Assembly: GCA_001873945.1 (NCBI GenBank)
Contig: MNYI01000095.1
Span: forward strand, 1-12,444
Length of the DNA stretch: 12,444 nucleotides
Origin: Candidatus Desantisbacteria bacterium CG2_30_40_21
GTDB lineage: Bacteria > UBA9089 > CG2-30-40-21
Direction of reading: 5' to 3'
Within the stretch, counting starts at the first letter, position 1. Each line of letters starts with the position of its first letter. The notes under the pieces are model-generated. The model searched no databases. It was given only the letters and a program-made list of their open reading frames with translations, and had not been told where the DNA came from. Made by a program: the position numbers and the translations under genes. Positions 6,168 through 12,444 of this stretch are shown here, in pieces.

Positions 6168-8675
6168 CTATGTCATATTCTCAAATGTAGTCTGGTAATC
6201 CTTTGTGCTAAGCACTGTATCGTAAAGTCCAACGCCTTCGCCTTCATGCTTGTTTACGCCAATATACACCAGACTGGAATCTTCATATCGTCTGAATTTA
6301 TAGACTGCGTCATTCATTAATGCACTGTTGAAAACACCAAGGCTGACGAGTAATTCAAAATTCTTCACGGTTAAACCAGTAACTTTCTTGAATAGTCCCG
6401 GCTCAAGCTGAGTGATTACATCTCTGAGGCACTGTTCCCGGTAATCAGTCAAATACATGAAGACCGGCACACGGGTGGCGAATTTGATGAGATTTTCCTG
6501 AATCTGCTTTCGTTTGCTCTTGTATTCCTTCTCCTCATCAGAAAGCTCTTTCTTCTCTTTGGCAGACAGCTCTTTGTCGTTAGCTTCTTTTTTTGCTTTT
6601 TTCACAGCATCTGACTTGTTAATAATGGTTTCTATCTCCTGATTCAGATTACGAAATCCTTCAATGCTCATAAGTGCGTCCATGGCTTCCTTATTATTCA
6701 TCAGCCGTTGCAAGGTGCTATTATCCACATTTACCAGTAAAGCACTTTCCCATCGTCGTGCCAGCAAAGTTGCGGTCGTTCCGCTCATAGCCATATCCAA
6801 AATACCAGCGGCATCTATCTGTTTCATAGAGCTGCCGTCATAAGCAAGCACAGGCAAAAACCTGATAAACTCCTCAACCTTTTTCTCGGGGTTTAATTCA
6901 TTAACATTCAGTCGGCAACTATACTCGGCAATCTGCCGCAAAGCCCTGTCCGGTGCAAAATCAAAAACATAGCATTCTTCTTTGATAATCTGCTCCCGGT
7001 TGGGCGATGTGTTGTCAGGATTTCTGATAACCCAGGGGGACTGAACACGGAAAGCCGCCTGAAAATAGGTTTCTGGGCTGGAGGAATTACGAAGCATAAG
7101 AATCCCTGCCCACGGTCTAACCGTTACGCCGGTAGTCAATTTTCCACACGATAGCGTGATTGTCTTGGTCTTCAAGGGATCGTCCATTGCCTCCCGCACA
7201 GGAGGCAATGCTTTTACGCCATCCCCCGCACTATCTCCGGCAGCCACCAATACTCGGTAATCGTGGTAAAATCTATTTTGCTTTTGCGACATCAAGTTAC
7301 GCATGGCGTAGCACGAAACCACATCGGGCAGAAACCAGAAGGTATGTGATAGCACATTCAACAAACGAACATCGGAAAAGGGCAAGGGCGGTTTCTTGGC
7401 GCCCAGTTTGAGGCTATCAACGGTAGTCGCTTGAAACGCCCCACGAATTAAGTCTAACCACTTTTGTACTTCATCTTGATAGGTAAATTTTGCCTTTTCA
7501 CTGGTTCCCTCAGCCGAAAAAAAGACATTCAAATCAAATTCATTAAACTCTCCCTGCATGGCTATTTCGCGAATTGCATCCGGCAGTTGATAGGTCAATA
7601 AAACCATGCGGGGCAATGAAGCGTAAGGGTTGTTCTCACCTTGCCATTCTTGCTTTGCCCGTTGTTCGTCCGAATATGTCCAGTTGAAAATCTGCTCTTC
7701 AATAAACTCGCCCGATGCAATTGCCCTAAACGGTGTGCCTGAAAGATAAAGATAAGTGTATGTTGTTATCGGCATAATCTTTTCAATATCATCAAAGCTT
7801 TCGTCTGGTGTATAAACAATCTCTTTTTCAAATTCCTCCTCAAAAAGCTCCTTGGCATTTTCACACCAGGCTCCATAATGATACTCATCGAGAATGACAC
7901 AATCCCAGTTGGTTGTATGAACCCACTCGTTTTTAGTTTTAATTCCGCCTGTGCTTTTATTTTTCCCCAGATAATCTTGAAAAGAACCGAAACAGACGAA
8001 TGGTCTCTTCTTATCCACTTGCTCATAGGACAAGCCGACAGGGGAAATAAACTGCCAACCCTTGAAATCAATATGACATTTCAAATCTTCTTCCCATGCT
8101 CTTTGCACTGCGGGCTTGAATGTAAGCACCAGCACCTTTTGCCAACCCATCTTTTTCGCAAGCTGATAAGCAGCAAAGGTTTTGCCAAACCGCATTTTCG
8201 CATTCCATAGGAAATGGGACGGTTTATTCGGGCTTTCCTTTTTAATGCTTTCAAAGTAGGCTGCGGTTTTTTCCACTGCTTCTGCCTGCTCTGGCCGCAT
8301 CTTGAAATCAAGACAGCGGTATTCCTCGTTCATCTGTCTGGAGCGGATGGCTATCACTGCCGCCCTAACCTTGTCAACCGAACATTCAAACCATTCGCCA
8401 TCAGGGTTTTTTACCCCTCTGCTTTTCAAAAAATAATGAACCTCGTAATCGGTAAAGGTTGTGCCATCATTCCGCATAGCCGATTCTTCCAGTACTATCC
8501 GATAGGGTAGGTTGCCCGGTTTCTTCGTTGGATATTGCTGTGCTACTCGGCTTTGGACATTCATGGTAGTATAACCAACCTTAAGCAGACCTGCATATTG
8601 CGGATGGGTGTCCTCGTAGGCGTAAATTAAGGGATTGATGGCTGGACGAGGTGGGAAAAACTTAGTTTCGCTCAT
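6168..8675 (-). CDS. T5orf172 (GIY-YIG-like) nuclease-SF2 helicase fusion, restriction-type
   Basis: The 835-residue protein probably supplies the DNA-translocating and cutting activity of the adjacent modification operon. Residues about 14-110 resemble the T5orf172/MUG113 branch of the GIY-YIG fold: LIYAYEDTHPQYAGLLKVGY (16-35), R43 and EWFECSVDKVRAAV (94-107). A superfamily 2 helicase follows, with RPEQ (127-130), Walker A-like AKMRFGKT (159-166), the DEYH box (263-266), LSGTPFR (311-317), then TTGVTVRPW and QAAFRVQSPW in place of motifs V and VI. A lysine/glutamate-rich, probably coiled segment lies near residues 695-735, before a C-terminal domain I do not recognise. I chose ATG 8675 because GGGGAG is eight bases upstream; a GTG at 8684 is also in frame but overlaps that site. 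It is the last gene of the operon. Its target and cutting mode are unknown. Confidence 0.82.
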   Translation of the reverse strand: MSETKFFPPRPAINPLIYAYEDTHPQYAGLLKVGYTTMNVQSRVAQQYPTKKPGNLPYRIVLEESAMRNDGTTFTDYEVHYFLKSRGVKNPDGEWFECSVDKVRAAVIAIRSRQMNEEYRCLDFKMRPEQAEAVEKTAAYFESIKKESPNKPSHFLWNAKMRFGKTFAAYQLAKKMGWQKVLVLTFKPAVQRAWEEDLKCHIDFKGWQFISPVGLSYEQVDKKRPFVCFGSFQDYLGKNKSTGGIKTKNEWVHTTNWDCVILDEYHYGAWCENAKELFEEEFEKEIVYTPDESFDDIEKIMPITTYTYLYLSGTPFRAIASGEFIEEQIFNWTYSDEQRAKQEWQGENNPYASLPRMVLLTYQLPDAIREIAMQGEFNEFDLNVFFSAEGTSEKAKFTYQDEVQKWLDLIRGAFQATTVDSLKLGAKKPPLPFSDVRLLNVLSHTFWFLPDVVSCYAMRNLMSQKQNRFYHDYRVLVAAGDSAGDGVKALPPVREAMDDPLKTKTITLSCGKLTTGVTVRPWAGILMLRNSSSPETYFQAAFRVQSPWVIRNPDNTSPNREQIIKEECYVFDFAPDRALRQIAEYSCRLNVNELNPEKKVEEFIRFLPVLAYDGSSMKQIDAAGILDMAMSGTTATLLARRWESALLVNVDNSTLQRLMNNKEAMDALMSIEGFRNLNQEIETIINKSDAVKKAKKEANDKELSAKEKKELSDEEKEYKSKRKQIQENLIKFATRVPVFMYLTDYREQCLRDVITQLEPGLFKKVTGLTVKNFELLVSLGVFNSALMNDAVYKFRRYEDSSLVYIGVNKHEGEGVGLYDTVLSTKDYQTTFENMT

Positions 8676-8826
8676 TTGAATCACTCCCCTTTCGTTTACT
8701 TAGGCTGTTTTGGGCAATAGCAATGGCTTTATGAGTCCAACTTAATTGTCTCTGCAGTGTAAAGACAATCTTTTCATCAGGGAAAGACTGTGCAAAACAG
8801 AGACAATGCCTTAATTGTTTATTCAT
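8662..8826 (-). pseudogene. 54-codon DUF1016/YhcG-like mini-ORF or remnant
   Basis: An intact small frame starts at ATG 8826, inside the Bro-N gene's stop region (ATGAATAA, 8-base overlap), with GGGAG seven bases upstream. It ends 14 bases inside the helicase gene. The product contains FPDEKIVFTLQRQLSWTH preceded by RHCLCFA. This matches the core of the DUF1016 N-terminal domain (typically R-M-x-x-FA, then FPDE-IV-TL-RQLSW-H). SLSKRK may echo the following D-P-L-K-R. Full DUF1016 proteins exceed 300 residues and end in a PD-(D/E)XK nuclease domain; here only about 40 family-like residues survive. The frame, start site and overlaps are all preserved, so it may still be translated and couple the two neighbours. 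A deletion remnant is the simplest reading. Confidence 0.6.
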
Positions 8827-9682
8827 CCAAATGCTCCCTCAATTTCTTGTTTAAGTGTGCTGGTGCTGGTGGCAGAAAATTTTCACCGGTTACCACGCTC
8901 TTGCCTGTTTTTTGCTCCAGTTCAAAGCGAGCCTTTTTGGCGATATTCCCGCCCTTTTTACCCGCTTTGGCATTTTCAATCATGCCGGTTGCATCAACAC
9001 TTTCGGCAATCTGGCGGGTGGAAAACTCCGCAAGGGCGGTGAAAATAAGCTCCGCTTCGCTCATGTGGTCACGCAAGTTTTGGGTTTTGAGTTCTTTTAT
9101 TTCTTTATGCTTCTTAATGGAAACACCGCTCCATTCCTGATGAATGATATTGGTTAAAATGGCGTATTCATCTTGTTCTTTAATGTCATGTTCTTTCCAG
9201 TAATCGGTGAGTTTGTTGCGGGTCTCCTGTCCCATCATCCGCTGCTGAATCCATTTCTCGCTTCTGCCGTGCTGTTTCCAGTAGTCCCGGGCGCGGTCAA
9301 GGGAGCGGGCAGGGTCGCTCATATCCTGAATGCGTTCATAACCCACTTTGGCCAGCCATAATTTTATCGGCTCTGCTTTTGGGCTTGGCACCGATTGAAT
9401 CAGTCTCAACAAAGTTTCGGGATTTGCCACATCAGTCATGTATTTTTTGCCATCAGTTGCCTCCAGTTTCAGTCGGTTACATTTTGTAACCGACTCACTG
9501 CCCTCCTTCCTTAACCGGTTTTTCAAAACCTTCCAGTAATTTCTGGCGGCTTGATAATCCGGCTGTTGAATTAATGCAGCCACAACATCCACCACAGAAA
9601 AAAACCACATTTCAGACTTTTCATCATAAATCCTGCGGATTTTATAATCTTCAAAAATCGCAAGTGCTTGTTCTTTATTCAT
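8819..9682 (-). CDS. Bro-N/DinD-like protein of the modification operon
   Basis: The 287-residue protein has an N-terminal BRO-family DNA-binding domain (about 14-112: IRRIYDEKSEMWFFSVVDVV, YWKVLKNRL, NPETLLRLI). A C-terminal region resembles E. coli DinD (about 165-265), with IIHQEWSGVSIK (179-190), KTQNLRDHMSEAELIFTALA (199-218) and a basic GKKGGNIAKKAR (241-252). Bro-N proteins include phage antirepressors. DinD is SOS-induced and reported to inhibit RecA filaments. In this operon a regulatory or DNA-sensing role is inferred, not shown. I chose ATG 9682 because GGAGG lies six bases before it. A frame extension up to 9715 has no such site. It overlaps the methyltransferase stop by eight bases and the mini-ORF by eight. 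Confidence 0.78.
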   Translation of the reverse strand: MNKEQALAIFEDYKIRRIYDEKSEMWFFSVVDVVAALIQQPDYQAARNYWKVLKNRLRKEGSESVTKCNRLKLEATDGKKYMTDVANPETLLRLIQSVPSPKAEPIKLWLAKVGYERIQDMSDPARSLDRARDYWKQHGRSEKWIQQRMMGQETRNKLTDYWKEHDIKEQDEYAILTNIIHQEWSGVSIKKHKEIKELKTQNLRDHMSEAELIFTALAEFSTRQIAESVDATGMIENAKAGKKGGNIAKKARFELEQKTGKSVVTGENFLPPAPAHLNKKLREHLDE

Positions 9683-11222
9683 TGGCAACCTCCATTGGAC
9701 GAACCATTGATTCAATGAAGGCGATTTCGTTTGCGGTTAAGTCGTATTTTGCATATAGCTTTTCATCTGTCCATGGCTCGGTGAAGTCTTGCAATGGCAC
9801 AAAAGAATAAGCCTTCTTCATAGTGTTTTGTGTAATCTTTACTAAAGCAAGCATGAAGTGGAAGAACTTGGTTTGAGTATAGCTGATGACATTTTCAGCC
9901 ATACTCTTTTTCTTGAACGGACCGATAATCAGATAGGTTTCTGAACAACAAGAACTTTGACTTCCCAGAAATGGGACTAACCAGTCTTTCTTCATATTGC
10001 CTATGCCCCAAGCCTTAGGAATATAAACTTTATACCTATCAATCCAATCTAAGTTTTTCTTGATATCTGTCCTGTCAATGTGACCTTCCCCGTCCTTTTT
10101 CCATCCGTTGTAGTAAAAAACAACGCTGTTTTTGAACGGAGCTTTCTTGTGCTGCGGCTTTACCCTTCTATAACTATTATCTTCACGAACATCAAAGCCA
10201 AAAGGGTCATTGGCACTAATAATGCTGGCAAAATTTTCTTCTTTCAAATGTTGAACTTTTTGTAAAATCGATATTGCTTCGTTGAATCTGATAAATGTGT
10301 CTGCCCCCTTTTCCAATAAGGGTCTTTCTGATTCGGAAACAATATCATTCTCCTCGTGCGTGTATATCCTGCAATCCCCTTTTTCATCCCTGGCCCAAAG
10401 AAAATAGCATACACCACCTTTTATTTCAACCCCGGGGAAACAATCTCCGGCATTCAAAAAATCGTGTATTACCTTAATCCTTTTATCATTCAACATCTCA
10501 TCTCTGAATTTATCCAGTCCTCTTCCTCCAGTAAACCAGCGCGAAGGGATAACCATTGATAAAAATCTTGGATTAAGCTTTTTTGCTTGCTGAACAAACA
10601 TATGATAAATGGGGACTGCACTTGAACCGGTGCCACCCCCATCATTTAACTGATACGGCGGATTCCCTACAATCACATCAAATTTCATCTTAAATACCTC
10701 CTCCGGTTTTTCGGTGTGGATAAACTGATAGGCATGGGTTTCCAGCTCACCGCTACGGTCATAGACCCCTTGGCTGGCTCCGCAAAAGATACATCGCCCG
10801 TTTCCCCATGTATGCTCAATACCCTCAAAGAGAATATTGCCTTGCAAATCATCAAAAGACTCGCAAACAGAATATTTCCCATTAGCGGTTTTGGAGCAAT
10901 ACATAGACCTGCGAGAAAGCAGCGAGGTCAACCCTGTGATGGCAATGCCAAAAATCTGATTCTTAAAAATGTGGTTAATCCTTTTCTGCCTGTCAGGTAT
11001 TTCTTTTTCCAAGCCTGCGTTCAACCGCTTGGCAATCTCTCGCAAAAACACGCCTGATTTACACACAGGGTCAAGGAATCGCGCATTTTTATCGCACCAG
11101 ATTTCCTTTGGCAGTCCATCCAATATCTGATTTGCCAATTGTGGCTGGGTAAAAACCTCATCACTGCTCAAATTAGCCAGACAAGTCAACACATCCGGAT
11201 TGTAACTATTTTTGTTCTGCAT
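9675..11222 (-). CDS. Eco57I-like DNA methyltransferase with NPPY and cysteine-rich insert
   Basis: The 515-residue protein is probably an adenine-N6 methyltransferase acting on the host recognition site. RFLDPVCKSGVFLREIAKRL (48-67) stands at the SAM-binding motif I position, with CKSG replacing the usual CGxG. FDVIVGNPPYQ (181-191) is catalytic motif IV. PSRWFTGGRGLDKFR (226-240) follows, as in Eco57I-type enzymes. Between motifs I and IV are cysteines 109, 120, 144 and 147 (the last two as CxxC), a plausible zinc site. The C-terminal half, after about residue 330, is the likely target-recognition region. ATG 11222 has GAGGG six bases upstream and overlaps the preceding gene by 17 bases; a TTG at 11228 is the alternative. 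The neighbouring helicase suggests a multi-gene restriction system. Confidence 0.85.
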   Translation of the reverse strand: MQNKNSYNPDVLTCLANLSSDEVFTQPQLANQILDGLPKEIWCDKNARFLDPVCKSGVFLREIAKRLNAGLEKEIPDRQKRINHIFKNQIFGIAITGLTSLLSRRSMYCSKTANGKYSVCESFDDLQGNILFEGIEHTWGNGRCIFCGASQGVYDRSGELETHAYQFIHTEKPEEVFKMKFDVIVGNPPYQLNDGGGTGSSAVPIYHMFVQQAKKLNPRFLSMVIPSRWFTGGRGLDKFRDEMLNDKRIKVIHDFLNAGDCFPGVEIKGGVCYFLWARDEKGDCRIYTHEENDIVSESERPLLEKGADTFIRFNEAISILQKVQHLKEENFASIISANDPFGFDVREDNSYRRVKPQHKKAPFKNSVVFYYNGWKKDGEGHIDRTDIKKNLDWIDRYKVYIPKAWGIGNMKKDWLVPFLGSQSSCCSETYLIIGPFKKKSMAENVISYTQTKFFHFMLALVKITQNTMKKAYSFVPLQDFTEPWTDEKLYAKYDLTANEIAFIESMVRPMEVANE

Positions 11223-11865
11223 CGGCAACCCTCAAAAAATGGATTAATGAATACTCTTTCACGGGCGTGGGAATAAAAACATCCTTTCCAAATTCCGAAA
11301 ACAGCGGCAATTCCTTCATTGACTCATGGTTAAGCAATCCATGGAAGGTGAAATCCCGACGCTTGAGCATATTGCTATTAACAGGTGACCATTCAGAAAA
11401 AACAATCGGCTGCGGATTCTCACCCACTGTTTTTAAGCTAATCGCATCACCATGAATAATATTGCACCAAAGGATATATCTGACCACATTTCGGCAATCA
11501 TTGCTTGCTGATTTTTTAAAAAGTCGCGAATACACCTTGTCAAAAATCTCAAAAAGCCGCTTGCGGCATTCCACAACATTATCTTCCAGAATATCTATAC
11601 CATAGACACTGGACACAGCAAGAACCCCATACCGCTCAAATTCCAACTGACTCTTGTTATACCGCGATTCAACAACACGCAATTTTCGCTCCAGAATTTC
11701 TGTTAAAAAATTCCCTGTTCCACATGCAGGTTCCAGAAACCGAGATTCTATCCTCTCCGTCTCCTGCTTCACCAGATCAAGCATAGCATTTACCTCTCGC
11801 TTGCCTGTGTAAACCTCGCCATGTTCAACAACTCTTTTTTTTGAGACAACCTGCTTTTCCGTCAA
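11206..11865 (-). CDS. Small SAM-dependent methyltransferase-like subunit (motif I, no NPPY)
   Basis: The 219-residue protein has HGEVYT (15-20) at the motif X position, an orthodox SAM-binding motif I FLEPACGTGNFL (43-54), and YGIDILEDNVVECRKRL (88-104) as motif II. No NPPY or DPPY catalytic tetrad follows. After about residue 150 it has FSEWSPVN and RRDFTFHGLL instead. It is not simply the broken-off front of the next gene, because that protein has its own motif I and ribosome binding site. It may act as a heterodimer partner or SAM-binding helper. The start is TTG 11865 with AAGGA about ten bases upstream; an in-frame TGA lies seven codons further up, and the next ATG would remove motif X. 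It is the first gene of the operon. Confidence 0.78.
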   Translation of the reverse strand: MTEKQVVSKKRVVEHGEVYTGKREVNAMLDLVKQETERIESRFLEPACGTGNFLTEILERKLRVVESRYNKSQLEFERYGVLAVSSVYGIDILEDNVVECRKRLFEIFDKVYSRLFKKSASNDCRNVVRYILWCNIIHGDAISLKTVGENPQPIVFSEWSPVNSNMLKRRDFTFHGLLNHESMKELPLFSEFGKDVFIPTPVKEYSLIHFLRVADAEQK

Positions 11866-12020
11866 TTCTAATCCATCCTTTCAATCTATCTCATAACAAA
11901 TCCAGCCATTACCTGCTACTTGCTTGTTCAAGTTTTTAATATATATGCAAACCAATAAATTTGTGGACATATACGGTTGGCTTGCTCCATATTTTGCGTA
12001 AGTCCTAATAATATTATTTG
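11866..12020. other. Presumed promoter region of the modification operon
   Basis: This 155-bp AT-rich stretch between the first operon gene and the element at 12021 contains no ORF. Several TATA-like hexamers occur near 11938-11946, read on the minus strand, but I find no convincing paired -35 box, so I do not place a promoter precisely. A five-bp stem ACTTG/CAAGT followed by five T at 11918-11937 is too weak to call a terminator. Confidence 0.35.
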
Positions 12021-12182
12021 GTAACTACTCACCGCAGAGACGCAAAGACGCAGAGAATAATCAGATTACAGAGACAGAGACATACTACAGATTTTGTGTG
12101 CTAAATTCTGCTTATTTTGATTACTGTTAATTCCTCTGTTTCTCTGCGTCTCTGCGGTAAATTCCCCTTCCTGAGTAGTTAC
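12021..12182. mobile_element. Complete MITE, 162 bp, with GTAACTACTCA ends and 8-bp target duplication
   Basis: The left end is GTAACTACTCA and the right end is its reverse complement, with the exact direct repeat ATTATTTG outside (12013-12020 and 12183-12190). Inside is a second inverted pair built on ACCGCAGAGACGCA (left) and TCTCTGCGTCTCTGCGGT (right), a motif seen as dispersed repeats in many bacterial genomes. The right arm carries an extra segment, GGAAGGGGAATTTA, between terminus and inner motif, which the relic at 3835 shares. It has no coding capacity. It sits upstream of the operon and could influence its transcription. Confidence 0.88.
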
Positions 12183-12289
12183 ATTATTTGTCAATTATTA
12201 ACATCCCTTCTGCCTGCAGACTTCTACAAAAGTCTCCTTTTATGGGCTATTTTTTTGGACAGTGTCTATTTCACATAACTCGTTGTCTG

Positions 12290-12444
12290 TTAGGATGTTA
12301 TGGTTTTAATGGTTGATTTTTCATAAAAGATAACACCAATAAAATCAATTACTTGCAAATACTGAATGTCCAATTTTGCTCTGTTTGGCGTAACTTGTTG
12401 AGAGTCAACGACTTCAATCATCACGATAAATTGACTTGTAGAAG
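12290..12444 (-). other. Short open frame running off the right edge, unrecognised
   Basis: A minus-strand frame is open for 50 codons from the window edge to a TAA at 12290-12292 and includes MIEVVDSQQVTPN. No ribosome binding site precedes its internal ATG (12421), and I recognise no family. It could be the 3' end of a gene outside the window or chance. The same region holds a CATAAC/GTTATG pair (12274-12302) and a TTGATTTT/AAAATCAA pair (12313-12348). Nothing else supportable lies in 12191-12444. Confidence 0.15.

Noticed and set aside
7766..8311. Short minus-strand ORFs inside the helicase gene (7766-8071 and 8081-8311)
   Set aside because: They are alternative frames of a continuous helicase gene whose motifs I to III are intact in the main frame.
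9675..11865. The two methyltransferase-like genes as one gene broken by a frameshift
   Set aside because: Both carry their own motif I-like segment, the downstream gene has a proper ribosome binding site, and the small protein ends in a complete, unrelated C-terminal region.
11918..11937. Stem ACTTG/CAAGT followed by TTTTT as a terminator
   Set aside because: The stem is five AT-rich pairs and no gene ends before it on that strand.
12021..12182. Repeated GCAGAGACGCA motif as a CRISPR array
   Set aside because: The units are adjacent or inverted rather than evenly spaced direct repeats with spacers, and the segment has transposon ends and a target duplication.
5923..12190. The two MITEs flanking the defence operon as ends of a composite transposon
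   Set aside because: Each element has its own distinct 8-bp duplication (CAATATAT and ATTATTTG), and the outermost flanks do not match each other. They therefore inserted independently.

Overview
The window looks like the end of a contig from an AT-rich, Gram-negative-type bacterium. An LptF/LptG-family lipopolysaccharide-export permease implies an outer membrane. The housekeeping genes give no firm phylum, and I do not assign one. Intergenic DNA is rich in short inverted-repeat elements. The perfect inverted duplication at the left edge suggests a draft or metagenomic assembly.

Left part (1-4834): positions 1-939 are an exact reverse complement of 1049-1987, so a truncated mirror copy of citramalate synthase faces the intact one. 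The centre (913-1075) is a MITE-like element with 27-bp perfect terminal inverted repeats. A path folding back through those repeats during assembly would explain the mirror. To the right is a forward set: cimA (isoleucine precursor synthesis), purC (SAICAR synthetase, with an internal 25-residue tandem duplication) and a UbiA-family polyprenyl-phosphate phosphoribosyltransferase-like membrane protein. The convergent lptF/lptG-like gene follows on the minus strand.

Right part (5923-12190): a four-gene minus-strand operon, read from 11865 down to 6168, resembles a restriction-modification or defence module. In order it encodes a small SAM-binding methyltransferase-like protein with motif I but no NPPY, a larger Eco57I-like adenine methyltransferase with NPPY and a cysteine-rich insert, a Bro-N/DinD-like protein, and a superfamily 2 helicase with an N-terminal T5orf172 (GIY-YIG-like) nuclease domain. 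The genes overlap or are tightly packed, suggesting translational coupling. A 54-codon ORF, missed by usual length cut-offs, joins the Bro-N gene to the helicase gene by overlaps at both ends. It carries a recognisable DUF1016/YhcG-type core motif, and I read it as the remnant or miniature of a fifth component.

Two non-autonomous elements with GTAACTACTCA ends and exact 8-bp target-site duplications (5931-6118 and 12021-12182) bracket the operon. Two further one-ended relics lie at 3835 and 4789. The GTAA ends and 8-bp duplications fit mobilisation by an IS66-family transposase, but none is encoded here. The last 260 bp hold no convincing gene.
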